A stretch of DNA of 64,000 bases from positions 558,001-622,000 of the forward strand of contig NZ_CP126268.1 of the NCBI RefSeq assembly GCF_003234795.2. The letters are read 5' to 3'. Position numbers and translations under genes: made by a program. Positions 49,579 to 57,755 of this stretch are shown in pieces; position 1 is the first letter of the stretch, and every line of letters starts with the position of its first letter. The notes below the pieces were generated by a model. That model was not told where the DNA came from. It ran no database searches and worked only from the letters and a program-made list of their open reading frames with translations. The stretch comes from Curtobacterium sp. MCLR17_032 (GTDB lineage Bacteria; Actinomycetota; Actinomycetes; Actinomycetales; Microbacteriaceae).

Positions 49579-50283
49579 CTACGACTCTGCTGCGCCGGTG
49601 TCACCCCGGGAAGCCATGGTCGAGAACACGAGGTCCCTGACGGTCGCCGCGTCCTGCGTCGCGCGGTCGATCAGGACGCCTGGCATCCCGGCAGATCGAG
49701 CGCCGGCTACGTCGCGGACGGGATCGTCGCCGAAGAAGACGCAGTCGGCGGGGCGGACTCCCACCTCGGCCGCGAGTGCCACGAACGCACGAGCGTCGGG
49801 CTTCTGGAACCCGATCCGCTCCGAGACGCACACGACGTCGAACAGCTGGTCGATCCCGGTCTGCGCGAGCTTGTCGAGCTGCTGTTCCTCGGACCCGTTG
49901 GTGAGGAGCCCGACGCGGTACCCCTGCGCACGGAGGTCTCGCAAGAGGTCCGCGACGTCGGGGAACGTCCGCCACGCAGCCCGGTACGAGCGGAGGTAGT
50001 CCGCGAACATCGCGTCGACCCCCGCGTCGTCTGCGGGGATGACACAACCGAGCGGCGGCAGCACGGTCCGGAGGCGCTGCCGACGTTGCTCAGGGAAGCT
50101 GACCTCCCCGAGACGCCACCGTTCGAACTGCTCCTCCTCCGCGGCGAACCAGGAGGCGAGCGTGGCCTCCGTGCTCTCCGCTCCCTGGCGCTCGAGGAAC
50201 GCCGCTGCCCCGAGCCGAGCTGCACCGACGTGGTCGAACAGCGTGCCGTCCAGGTCGAAGCAGGCTGCCCGCGGGGTCGTCAT
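49579..50283 (-). CDS. HAD-superfamily hydrolase
   Basis: 234 residues. Motif I FDLDGTLFDH (nucleophile Asp about residue 10), motif II LLTNGSEEQQ, motif III lysine in QKPDARAF, motif IV FFGDDPVRDVAGARSAGM. A helical cap lies between motifs I and II (about 18-100). Likely a small-molecule phosphatase of the YjjG/YihX type. Its ATG overlaps the stop of the carbamoyltransferase gene by 4 bp, so the two are co-expressed. Confidence 0.9.
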   Translation of the reverse strand: MTTPRAACFDLDGTLFDHVGAARLGAAAFLERQGAESTEATLASWFAAEEEQFERWRLGEVSFPEQRRQRLRTVLPPLGCVIPADDAGVDAMFADYLRSYRAAWRTFPDVADLLRDLRAQGYRVGLLTNGSEEQQLDKLAQTGIDQLFDVVCVSERIGFQKPDARAFVALAAEVGVRPADCVFFGDDPVRDVAGARSAGMPGVLIDRATQDAATVRDLVFSTMASRGDTGAAES

Positions 50284-51134
50284 CCGAGGTCCAGACAGAA
50301 CGCCATGACGGCCTGCTGCACGGGGAGCAGCGGTGCCTTGAAGGCGTGCCCGACGAAGGCGGGGTGGTCGATCGCGTCGGCGCTCACCTCTCGGCCGCGG
50401 ATGAACGGCGGGCAGGGCGCGAAGCGGACTCCGGTCGGCGCCAGGTCGAGCAGCTCCGCGGTGACGCGGAACGGCGCGAGCGCGTCGGCATGACGGCCGG
50501 GTCCGTCGGTCAGGACCACGTCTGCTGACCGCACCGCAGCCTCCAGGTCGTCGGTCCAGACCGCACCCGGAGTCGCGAGGTCAGCGGGGCAGCACTGCAC
50601 CAGGTCGAGCTGCAGGACGCGAGCGGCCTCTTGCCAGGCGCGGGCGATGTTGCCGTCCGCGCCCACGAAGAGGAAGCGGAGCGCGGTGATCTCGCCGTGT
50701 CGGCGCAGCGAGAACAGGTCGGCGAGCACCTCGCACGGATGGTTCTCGTTGGTCATTGCGTTCACGACGGGCAGCGCCTGCGCCGCGGCCAGCTGCTCGA
50801 TGACCGCCAGGTCCGGGTGCCGGGCCACGACGATGTCGGCCCAAGGAGCCAGGTACTCGGCGACGTCCGCGAGCGCCTCCGGTTTGTCGAGCGTCGTGTC
50901 CGGGAACACGATCGGCTGCAAGCCCATCAGGGACGCTCCGCGTTCGAACGTCACACGCGTGCGCAGGCTCGTCGACGGGAAGAAGAGGACGGCTGCGCCA
51001 TGCGTCGTCGGACCGCGGCCCTGGTCGTAGGCGTCAGCGAGGGCGAAGACCGCTTCGACGTCGTCTGCCGACCAGGCGTCGAGGGTGGTGAGGGACCGCA
51101 TGGCACCACCGTAGACAGTGGCGAGTCTGCTCAT
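50280..51134 (-). CDS. Carbamoyltransferase-like protein (OTC/ATC superfamily, atypical)
   Basis: 284 residues, shorter than ornithine or aspartate carbamoyltransferases (about 310-330). The carbamoyl-phosphate motif STSLRTR (about 54) is intact. HPCEVLADL replaces HPCQxLxD, and the C-terminal loop reads FAPCPPFIRGREVSADAI in place of HCLPxHRGxE; DxWxSMG of ornithine enzymes is absent. It probably carbamoylates a different acceptor amine. Start: ATG 51132-51134 overlaps the upstream stop by 4 bp; a second ATG at 51099-51101 (MRSLTTLDAWS) aligns better with family N-termini. Operon with the NAD(P)-binding protein upstream and the HAD hydrolase downstream. Confidence 0.7.
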   Translation of the reverse strand: MSRLATVYGGAMRSLTTLDAWSADDVEAVFALADAYDQGRGPTTHGAAVLFFPSTSLRTRVTFERGASLMGLQPIVFPDTTLDKPEALADVAEYLAPWADIVVARHPDLAVIEQLAAAQALPVVNAMTNENHPCEVLADLFSLRRHGEITALRFLFVGADGNIARAWQEAARVLQLDLVQCCPADLATPGAVWTDDLEAAVRSADVVLTDGPGRHADALAPFRVTAELLDLAPTGVRFAPCPPFIRGREVSADAIDHPAFVGHAFKAPLLPVQQAVMAFCLDLG

Positions 51135-51886
51135 CGTGCCGCGGAGTCCGCTGCCTCCTGGCTCCCCAGCCACTCTGTGAACCGCGGACCGATGACCTCG
51201 GCGTCTGCTCCGGGAACCAGCGCCCCGTTCCGGAAGGCCCGCCCCATCGAGCCCGGGATCGGCACCGGGACCGCGACCACACCCCGGTCGGGCAGGGACT
51301 GCGTCATCTCCCAGAGTGTCATCGTCTCCGGGCCCGCAACGTCGACCGCTGTCTCGGTCCGGAGGCCCGTGGCGACGTCGGCGACGACCGTTGCGACGCT
51401 GTCGAGTGCGACCGGCGCGATGGTCATGCCGGGCACGAGTGCGAACGGCCCGGTCCGCATCCGCTCGAGGTGCTGTCGCGCGAACTCGAACCACTGTGTC
51501 GAGCGCACGATCGTGAGTCGCGGGCTCACGTCCCTCGCGATCTGCTCCTGAGCGGTCTTGCCGGCGAAGTACCCGTAGCCCTGCACCGCGGGCAGCGTGC
51601 AGTTGACGATCGACAGGAGCACGTGGTGCGCCTGGAGGTCCGTCGCGGCTGCGGCGATCGCTCGTGTCGAGTGGCCGAAGAAGTCGGTGGCGCGCCGCCG
51701 GCTCGTGGTGAACATGCCGGTCGCCTCGACGATGACGTCAGCTCCCGCCAGTCGCTTCGTGGCGTCGTCACGGAGCACGTCGAAACCGGTCGCTCGCGAA
51801 TGTCGCGTCACGTCGCACCCCCGTGCCTGCAGCGCCCGTTCGATCGCGCGTCCGGAAGCGCCCCCACCCACCACAGCAACCTGCAT
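51131..51886 (-). CDS. NAD(P)-binding oxidoreductase-like protein (NmrA/SDR-type)
   Basis: 251 residues. The N-terminal Rossmann motif is VAVVGGGASGRAIERAL; ADVIVEATGMF and VLLSIVNCTLPAVQGYGYFAGK follow, with YGYFAGKTAQE where classical SDRs have YxxxK. The C-terminal part has DVAGPETMTLWEM, typical of atypical SDR/NmrA proteins. Substrate unknown. It is divergent from a TetR-type regulator across an operator-like palindrome, and starts the three-gene operon with the carbamoyltransferase and HAD genes. Confidence 0.8.
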   Translation of the reverse strand: MQVAVVGGGASGRAIERALQARGCDVTRHSRATGFDVLRDDATKRLAGADVIVEATGMFTTSRRRATDFFGHSTRAIAAAATDLQAHHVLLSIVNCTLPAVQGYGYFAGKTAQEQIARDVSPRLTIVRSTQWFEFARQHLERMRTGPFALVPGMTIAPVALDSVATVVADVATGLRTETAVDVAGPETMTLWEMTQSLPDRGVVAVPVPIPGSMGRAFRNGALVPGADAEVIGPRFTEWLGSQEAADSAAR

Positions 51887-51902
51887 GCCGTCCCCCTCGT
51901 GA

Positions 51903-51918
51903 CTCTACAGATGTAGAG
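51903..51918. promoter_or_regulatory. TetR-type operator between divergent genes
   Basis: CTCTACAGATGTAGAG is an inverted repeat: CTCTACA, two bases, TGTAGAG. It lies in the 49-bp gap between the oxidoreductase start (51886) and the regulator start (51936). GATACT (51919-51924) reads as a -10 for the regulator; the overlapping TAGTAT on the other strand reads as a -10 for the operon. A bound repressor would block both. Confidence 0.7.
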
Positions 51919-51935
51919 GATACTACGATCGACTG

Positions 51936-52493
51936 GTGTCCGAGCGGCGGAAGTCCCTGGCAGACGCTGGTCTGCGGCTGGTCGCACGCGAGGGCGTGCG
52001 CGCGCTGACGCACCGGGCGGTCGACGCAGAGGCCGGGGTCCCAGCGGGATCGACCTCGTACTACGCGCGGAGCCGGAACGAACTCACGGCCCTCGTGGTC
52101 GCTCGGATCTCCGAACGCCTCGCGACCACGCTCGAGACCGTGGCCGTGCCTCCCGTCCTCGACGTCGATGCCGCGACCGGCATCGCGGAGGGGTTCCTCG
52201 AGACACTGGCGCGCGAGCACGATGCCCAGGCAGCGCGACTGGCGTTGCTCACCGAACTGCGGGCCGACGATGCGGTGCGGACGCCCCTGACCGCGGCGGA
52301 CCCCGTCCGCGCCGCACTCATCGCCACCGCAGAGCAGATCCTCCGGGCGCTGGGCGTGCCCGATGCCCCTGCGGCCGCGGTCGACTTCGTCGGCCTGGTC
52401 GACGCGCTCCTGCTCTACCGCATCGCTCGCGTCGGCCCGATCGACTCACGTCGCGTCCTCACCGCCTACCTCGGAGGTCTCGCATCGCGGTGA
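51936..52493 (+). CDS. TetR-family transcriptional regulator
   Basis: 185 residues. The N-terminal helix-turn-helix reads LADAGLRLVAREGVRALTHRAVDAEAGVPAGSTSYYARSRNEL, a textbook TetR domain. The C-terminal ligand-binding part is all helical (about 65-185). It should repress its own gene and the divergent oxidoreductase-carbamoyltransferase-HAD operon through the palindrome at 51903-51918. GTG start; the -10-like GATACT is only 12 bp from the start codon, so the mRNA may be almost leaderless. Confidence 0.9.
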   Translation: MSERRKSLADAGLRLVAREGVRALTHRAVDAEAGVPAGSTSYYARSRNELTALVVARISERLATTLETVAVPPVLDVDAATGIAEGFLETLAREHDAQAARLALLTELRADDAVRTPLTAADPVRAALIATAEQILRALGVPDAPAAAVDFVGLVDALLLYRIARVGPIDSRRVLTAYLGGLASR

Positions 52494-52526
52494 CGGAGAG
52501 ATCGATCCCTAGGGATGGTTCAGCGA

Positions 52527-53258
52527 TCAGAACAGCGGCTCGATGAGGTGCGGCCCGTCGTTCCGCACGCTGTTCACCGTCCGCGCGACCTCGTACTGCT
52601 CGAGGCCCGCCGCGACCTCCAGCGACTCCCGGTCGAGCAGCGCGAGCAGGTCGTCGGTGCCGGCACCGTCGCCGAGCCAGGCGTCGTAGCCGTCGGGGGT
52701 CAGGAACGCCGGCATCCGGTCGTGCACCTCACCCGGAGCGACGTGGGCGTCCCGCGTGATGATCGCGAGCGACAGTCGCCACTTGTCCGGGTCGTCCTCG
52801 GGCTTCGTGGGGTCGGGCCAGGCACTGACGACACCGGCCATCGCCAGCGCTCCGCCGGGCTCGTGGACGAAGTGCGGCTCCTTGCCGTCCTCCCGCACGA
52901 CCCACTCGTAGTAGCCCTGCGCCGGCACGATGCACCGGTTCGTCGCGAACGCCCGCTTGAACATGCCGCTCGTGGCGACGGTCTCGATGCGGGCGTTGAT
53001 CGGCTTCGGGCGCTGCTTCTGGAAGTCCTTCGCCCAGCTCGGTACGAAGCCCCAGCTGATCTGCGGCAGTTCGCGCTGCCCGTGCCGCTGCCGGACCGCG
53101 TACACGGGGTCGGTCGGCGCGACGTTCCAGCTCGACGCGAGGCCGGCGTGGACCTCGCCGGTGTCCTCGTCGACGTGCTCGGTGCGCGCCGCGAGCTCCC
53201 CGACGAGTTCGGGCAGCAGGTCAGCGGTGGTGTCGGAGACGACGAAGCGGCCACACAT
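52527..53258 (-). CDS. SRAP-domain protein (HMCES/YedK-like)
   Basis: 243 residues. The protein begins MCGRFVV, where Cys2 becomes the N-terminal residue that cross-links to abasic sites in single-stranded DNA; this fixes the start at 53256-53258 and rules out an upstream frame. Further motifs: NVAPTDPVYAV, WGFVPSWAKD, PINARIETV, RCIVPAQGYYEW (Glu) and HDRMPAFL (His). It protects abasic sites during DNA replication. No damage-response genes adjoin it. Confidence 0.93.
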   Translation of the reverse strand: MCGRFVVSDTTADLLPELVGELAARTEHVDEDTGEVHAGLASSWNVAPTDPVYAVRQRHGQRELPQISWGFVPSWAKDFQKQRPKPINARIETVATSGMFKRAFATNRCIVPAQGYYEWVVREDGKEPHFVHEPGGALAMAGVVSAWPDPTKPEDDPDKWRLSLAIITRDAHVAPGEVHDRMPAFLTPDGYDAWLGDGAGTDDLLALLDRESLEVAAGLEQYEVARTVNSVRNDGPHLIEPLF

Positions 53259-53296
53259 GAGCCCAGTGTGCACGGAGCCGCTGACGTGCGCGCTGG

Positions 53297-53944
53297 TCAC
53301 AGTGCGCTGTAGCCCGCTGGCAGCGCCCCGCGGCCCGACAGCGCCCGCAGCAGCAGCGGCCCGTCCCCACGCCGGACCGCCGCCTCGGCGAGCAACAGAC
53401 TGGAGGCCCGCACCGCCTCCACCGGCACCGCGACGTCCACGACGTGGCCGGCTCCGGCGACCGCACGCACCAGGTCGTCTCCGTGCACGACGAGTTCCAG
53501 CACCCGGGTGCGGAGGTACTCGTCCACGGGGAGACGGAGGCCGCCCACGACGGTGATGCGGGCCTCCCGGCCGGCGGTGTCGACCGCAGCGAGTGCGCGG
53601 TCACGAGCCAAGGCCACCGCAGCTGCCGGTTCGGAGCCGAGCGCAGCGCCGGCGGCGACGCCCCGGGCGGCGACGTCGTCGGGGTCGGCGACGGAGCCCG
53701 CGGTGGCGCGGAGGTAGCCGACGGCGTCCACGACGTCGTGGGACTCGTCGGGGGAGTCCTTCGCCGACAGGTAGGCGGCGACGGTCAGCAGTGCCCGGTT
53801 CGTGTGTCCGACGAGGGCGCGGACGTCCCAGACGCCGAGCGCCGGGGCGGTCCAGAGCGGGGGGTCGTCCGCCGGCGTCGGCAGGGCATCGACGACCTCG
53901 ACGAACCAGGCCGCAGTCGTGGCGAAGAGCTGGCGGGGGACCAT
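53297..53944 (-). CDS. Maleylpyruvate isomerase-like (DinB-fold, mycothiol-dependent) protein
   Basis: 215 residues. The N-terminal four-helix bundle has ALGVWDVRALVGHTNRALLTV (metal-binding His) and DEYLRTRVLELVVHGDDLVRAV (family signature near the middle). The C-terminal extension is Leu/Ala-rich. This family includes mycothiol-dependent isomerases and many uncharacterised members. ATG at 53942-53944. It lies between the SRAP gene and a membrane protein, all on the minus strand. Confidence 0.8.
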   Translation of the reverse strand: MVPRQLFATTAAWFVEVVDALPTPADDPPLWTAPALGVWDVRALVGHTNRALLTVAAYLSAKDSPDESHDVVDAVGYLRATAGSVADPDDVAARGVAAGAALGSEPAAAVALARDRALAAVDTAGREARITVVGGLRLPVDEYLRTRVLELVVHGDDLVRAVAGAGHVVDVAVPVEAVRASSLLLAEAAVRRGDGPLLLRALSGRGALPAGYSAL

Positions 53945-53991
53945 GCGCTCATCCTGTCCCGAGTGACGCCTGGCGTCACCCGTCTCCCGGG

Positions 53992-54666
53992 TCAGTCTCC
54001 GGGCAGCCCGATCTTCGATCCGGACGGGAACCGGTTGCGTTCGGTCGGGGGCGTGGCCGGGGTCTCGGACGGCGGTGACGCAGCGGCGGCGCGGTGCGCA
54101 CGCTCGGTCCGGCCGAGCTGCCAGAACGTGGCGGGGAGGGTCCAGACGACCAGGAGTGTCATCGTGAAGCCCACCGTGGCCCGTTCGCCGGTGGTGAGCA
54201 GCGCGATGCCCGCGAGCGAGCAGCCGATCAGGACCGCTGCGGCCCGTGCGACGTCGACCACGAGTGTCCGCCGCACCAGTGCCGTGTCGTGCAGGACGTC
54301 GGTGCGGTCCTCGGGTCGCATCTCGGGCGGCTGCCGGACCAGGTAGCGCTGCACGGAGGCGCGGGCCAGCCGCATCGTCTCGGGCCGGACCGTTTCGTTG
54401 TCGATCGTGGCAAGCGGCTCCTGGGTCTGCGCGAGCGGGAAGCACCCGACGGTGACCAGGCCGGCCGCCAGCGAGGTGAGCACCACCACGATCGTCGCCC
54501 GGACGGGTCCGGAGTCGATCCAGCCGGTGTTCACGGCAGTGAGGCCGAGCACCAGGGCTGCGAGGAGCCCCACGACGATGCCCCCGATGACGGCTCGTCG
54601 GAAGCGCTTCGGCGAGACGTCCTCGCCGAACCGCGCACGGAACACCTGCCACCCCAGTCGGAACAC
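53992..54666 (-). CDS. Membrane protein, hypothetical
   Basis: 224 residues. Four hydrophobic segments in two pairs: about 25-45 and 57-77, then 138-158 and 165-183. A cytoplasmic loop between them is charged (NETVRPETMRLARASVQRYLVRQPPEMRPEDRTD), and the tail is Pro-rich (SPPSETPATPPTERNRF). Family unknown. ATG at 54664-54666. Confidence 0.7.
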   Translation of the reverse strand: MFRLGWQVFRARFGEDVSPKRFRRAVIGGIVVGLLAALVLGLTAVNTGWIDSGPVRATIVVVLTSLAAGLVTVGCFPLAQTQEPLATIDNETVRPETMRLARASVQRYLVRQPPEMRPEDRTDVLHDTALVRRTLVVDVARAAAVLIGCSLAGIALLTTGERATVGFTMTLLVVWTLPATFWQLGRTERAHRAAAASPPSETPATPPTERNRFPSGSKIGLPGD

Positions 54667-54796
54667 GGCCCCTGTCTACCGGCTCCCGCTGAGGATCGCT
54701 CGGACACGCCCGGCCATCTGCGGTGGTGCGGCGCCCCGGTCGCGCGACCCCGGGCCTCCACAGCGATCGTCCAGCGACGGTCGATCACCTGGCGGC

Positions 54797-55222
54797 ATGA
54801 GTCTCGACATCGTCTACACCGCAGCCGCCCACGCCACCGGAGGCGGCCGCGACGGACACGTCCGCACCGAGGACGACCGCATCGACCTCGACACCCGACC
54901 GCCGAAGGAGATGGGCGGCAGCGGCGAGGGTACCAACCCCGAACAGCTCTTCGCCGCCGGGTACGCGGCCTGCTTCCTCGGCGCGCTGCACGCCGCCGGC
55001 CGTGAGCTGACGCTGGACACCACCGGCGCCGAGGTCTCCGCCGAGGTCAGCATCGGCGGCAACGGCTCGGGCGGCTTCGGCCTGGCCGTCGAGCTCGACG
55101 TCTACGCACCGAGCGTCGCCGGACCCGAACGACAGCGGCTGGTCGAGCTCGCGCACACCATCTGCCCCTACTCGAACGCCACGCGCGGCAACATCACGGT
55201 GACGCTCTCGCTCGTCGACTGA
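54797..55222 (+). CDS. ohr: Organic hydroperoxide resistance protein (Ohr/OsmC family)
   Basis: 141 residues, normal for Ohr. Two catalytic cysteines: Cys59 in YAACFLGAL and Cys123 in TICPYSNATRGN. The N-terminus YTAAAHATGGGRDGHV and NPEQLFAAGYAACF are diagnostic for Ohr rather than OsmC. It is a dimeric peroxidase acting on fatty-acid and other organic hydroperoxides. No OhrR-like regulator lies next to it. ATG at 54797; the upstream SD is GGCGGC only. Confidence 0.92.
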   Translation: MSLDIVYTAAAHATGGGRDGHVRTEDDRIDLDTRPPKEMGGSGEGTNPEQLFAAGYAACFLGALHAAGRELTLDTTGAEVSAEVSIGGNGSGGFGLAVELDVYAPSVAGPERQRLVELAHTICPYSNATRGNITVTLSLVD

Positions 55223-55259
55223 CGCGCCCGCGGTGCTCACCGCTCCCTAGGCTGGAGCG

Positions 55260-55640
55260 GTGAGCCCCGACCGCTGCCCCTGCCTGAGCGGCAACCCCTA
55301 CGACGAGTGCTGCGGCCCCCTCCATGCCGGTGCGCCCGCACCCACCGCCGAACGGCTGATGCGGTCGCGGTTCTCCGCCTTCGCGCTCGGCCTGCCGGAG
55401 TACCTGCTCCGCAGCTGGCACCCGCGCACCCGGCCGGAGTCGCTCGACCTGGACCCCGGGCAGCGCTGGACGCGGCTCGACATCGTCGGCACCCGGTCGG
55501 GAGGCCCGTTCGACTCCGCCGGCACCGTCACCTTCCGCGCATGGTGGCGCTCCGACACCGAGCGCGGGACGCTCGAGGAGACGAGTGACTTCGTCCGCGA
55601 GTGCGGGCACTGGTACTACGTGGACGGTGTTGTGGTCTGA
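55260..55640 (+). CDS. YchJ-like SEC-C metal-binding protein
   Basis: 126 residues. The N-terminal zinc site is CPCLSGNPYDECCGPLHAG, followed by PTAERLMRSRFSAFALG and a C-terminal NTF2-like domain (WTRLDIVGTRSGGP, WWRSDTERGTLEETSDFVRE, WYYVDG). It matches UPF0225. Role unknown. GTG start at 55260, 37 bp after ohr, probably on one transcript. Confidence 0.88.
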   Translation: MSPDRCPCLSGNPYDECCGPLHAGAPAPTAERLMRSRFSAFALGLPEYLLRSWHPRTRPESLDLDPGQRWTRLDIVGTRSGGPFDSAGTVTFRAWWRSDTERGTLEETSDFVRECGHWYYVDGVVV

Positions 55641-55682
55641 CGGCGGTGGGCGGGGCGTGTGCCGTCCGTCTGGGCGTCCGCC

Positions 55683-55776
55683 GAGACGCCGGTGTCTCGG
55701 TGAGACGCCGCGGTCTGCCCGAGACGCCGCGGAAGTCGGGGGCGTCTCGGGCGCTCGGCGGCGCCGGACGGAGACG
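55683..55776. repeat. Short direct and inverted repeats of GAGACGCC between converging genes
   Basis: GAGACGCC starts at 55683, 55702 and 55721, exactly 19 bp apart; GGCGTCTC, its inverse, occurs at 55741 and 55769. The arms can pair in several ways and end in the gap between the YchJ-like gene and aroE. It may be a bidirectional terminator or a protein-binding array. Confidence 0.6.
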
Positions 55777-55799
55777 GGGGCGTCTCGCCGTGGCCCGCG

Positions 55800-56672
55800 T
55801 CAGCCGATGGTCTCCGGCAAGCCCACGGCAGCGCGCATGGCCCGGCGGACCTCGGCCTCGGCGGGCAGCAGTTCGTCCTCGTCCCCGGTCAGGAAGAAAC
55901 GGATCTGCCCGATCGCCTGCTCGCTGAGCATGTCGAGGCCGTTCAGCACCCGGCCGCCCGCCGCCGTCCACGCCGTGGCGGCCCGGGTCGGCCACGGCTC
56001 GTACGCCACGTCGAACAGCACCGCGTCCGGACCGGACGGCACGAGGGGCAGTTCGTCCGCCGCGCCCCCCGGCAGCGTCGACACCACGAAGCCCATCGGG
56101 TCCGCCGAACCGAGGTCCTGCAGGTCGTGCACCTCGAGCGTCACACCGAGTCGAGCCGCCAGCAGCACCAGGTCACTCGCCTTGGCGGTGTCGCGCAGGA
56201 ACACCCGCACCAGTGAGGCGCCGAGTCGCAGTGACGCGGTGAGGGCGCTCGCCGCGGTCGCCCCGCCGCCCAGGATGGTGGCCTCGCCCGGCACGTGACC
56301 GAGCGCCGCGACCGGGCGGACGATCCCCTCGACGTCGGTGTTCGCACCCGCCAGGACGACCGACGAGCCCTCGCGGCGGAACGCGACCGTGTTCGCGACT
56401 CCGAGCTCGTCGACGAGCGGGGTCATCCGGTCGAGCAGGGGGAGCACCTCGCGCTTCAGCGGCATCGTGAGACTGAGGCCACGCCACTCGGAGCCGAGCC
56501 CCGCGACGAACGCGGCGAGCCCACCGGAGGCGACCTCGTGCCTCCCGTACGAGAACGGCACCCCGAGCACGTCGTAGGCCGCAGCGTGCAGCGTGGGGGA
56601 GAGCGAGTGCGCGATCGGGGAGCCGAGAACGGCGAGTTCCGTGCGGTCGGCGTCAGGGAAGGTGAGGGCCAC
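55800..56672 (-). CDS. aroE: Shikimate dehydrogenase
   Basis: 290 residues. It reduces 3-dehydroshikimate with NADPH on the way to chorismate. Motifs: VLGSPIAHSLSPTLHAAAY (shikimate site), SLTMPLKREV with the catalytic lysine, GANTDVEG (Asp pair), the nucleotide site ILGGGATAASALTASLRL, VVSTLPGG, and FDVAYEPWPT and NGLDMLSEQA near the end. ATG at 56670-56672. A chorismate mutase gene lies about 1.9 kb downstream on the other strand, so aromatic biosynthesis genes are near but not in an operon. Confidence 0.93.
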   Translation of the reverse strand: MALTFPDADRTELAVLGSPIAHSLSPTLHAAAYDVLGVPFSYGRHEVASGGLAAFVAGLGSEWRGLSLTMPLKREVLPLLDRMTPLVDELGVANTVAFRREGSSVVLAGANTDVEGIVRPVAALGHVPGEATILGGGATAASALTASLRLGASLVRVFLRDTAKASDLVLLAARLGVTLEVHDLQDLGSADPMGFVVSTLPGGAADELPLVPSGPDAVLFDVAYEPWPTRAATAWTAAGGRVLNGLDMLSEQAIGQIRFFLTGDEDELLPAEAEVRRAMRAAVGLPETIG

Positions 56673-56722
56673 GCGCGCAGCCTATCCAGGCAGGCCCCGG
56701 CGCCCACCCGGGCTGCGAACCC

Positions 56723-56741
56723 TTAGGTTAGGCTACCCTTC
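56723..56741 (+). promoter_or_regulatory. DtxR/IdeR-type iron box abutting the start codon
   Basis: TTAGGTTAGGCTACCCTTC closely matches the DtxR/IdeR consensus TTAGGTTAGGCTAACCTAA, with differences confined to the right half. It ends one base before the GTG at 56742, and TAGGCT (56729-56734) could be a -10, so transcription would start at or next to the start codon. Repression by iron-loaded regulator is expected. Confidence 0.8.
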
Positions 56742-57755
56742 GTGATCCGATCCTCCCTCTCCAAGCGCCGTTCCGGGCGTGTGCTCGCCGCGGCCGGCGC
56801 CGTCGTCGCAGCCGCGCTCGTGCTGGCCGGGTGCTCCTCGTCGAGCCCCTCGTCCTCGTCGTCCGCCGCCGGCTCGTCCGACGGCGCCTTCCCCGTGTCG
56901 ATCACGACCGGGCTCGGCACCACGACGATCGACTCCGCCCCCAAGCGCGTCGTCGCCCTCGGCTGGGGAGACGCCGAGACCGCCCTCGAACTCGGCGTGC
57001 AGCCCGTCGGCGCCAGTGACTGGCTCGCCTTCGGCGGCGACGGCGTCGGCCCGTGGCTCAAGGGGGCGTACAAGAAGTCCCCGAAGATCATCAAGACGCT
57101 CGAGCCCAGCTACGAAGACATCCTCAAGCTCAAGCCGGACCTGATCCTCGACGTGAAGTCCTCGGGCGACAAGGACCGCTACGACAAGCTGTCCGCCATC
57201 GCCCCGACCGTCGCGATCCCGAAGGGTGGCGAGAACTACCTCACCTCCACCACGCAGCAGGTCGACATGATCTCGAAGGCTCTGGGCAAGGAGTCCGAGG
57301 GCAAGAAGCTGCTCAGCGACCTCGACGACTCGTACGCCGCCGCACGCAAGGCGCACCCCGAGTTCTCGGGGAAGACGGCCGCGATCGGCGCGTACACGTC
57401 CGAGGGCTTCGGCGTCTACGCCTCCCGCGACAGCCGCGCGACGTTCATGCAGAACCTCGGCTTCACGATCCCGTCCGCGATCGACAAGGCCGCCGGCAAG
57501 GAGTTCTCGGTCTCGCTGTCGAACGAGAACCTCGATCTCCTCGACGCCGATCTCACCGTCGTGCTGCCGATCTACGTCGACGCGTCGAAGGCCACCGCGG
57601 ACCCGCTGTTCCAGAAGGTGCCGTCGGTCGAGGCCGGGCACTCCATCGTCGTGGACGACTCGGACGTCTCGAACGCGTTCTCGCTCGGGACGACCGCCGC
57701 GATCGAGTGGGCGCTGAAGCGGCTGCCGGACGAGTTCGCCTCGAAGCTCGGCTGA
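56742..57755 (+). CDS. Iron-siderophore ABC transporter binding lipoprotein
   Basis: 337 residues. N-terminus IRSSLSKRRSGRVLAAAGAVV with lipobox LAGC (Cys31), so membrane-anchored outside. The binding domain (about 50-335) has KRVVALGWGDAETALELGVQPVG, EDILKLKPDLIL and the long linking helix of the FecB/FepB fold. It binds ferric siderophore for import; permease and ATPase genes are not adjacent. GTG start directly follows an iron box with no ribosome binding site, suggesting a leaderless mRNA. Iron-controlled expression is expected. Confidence 0.9.
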   Translation: MIRSSLSKRRSGRVLAAAGAVVAAALVLAGCSSSSPSSSSSAAGSSDGAFPVSITTGLGTTTIDSAPKRVVALGWGDAETALELGVQPVGASDWLAFGGDGVGPWLKGAYKKSPKIIKTLEPSYEDILKLKPDLILDVKSSGDKDRYDKLSAIAPTVAIPKGGENYLTSTTQQVDMISKALGKESEGKKLLSDLDDSYAAARKAHPEFSGKTAAIGAYTSEGFGVYASRDSRATFMQNLGFTIPSAIDKAAGKEFSVSLSNENLDLLDADLTVVLPIYVDASKATADPLFQKVPSVEAGHSIVVDDSDVSNAFSLGTTAAIEWALKRLPDEFASKLG

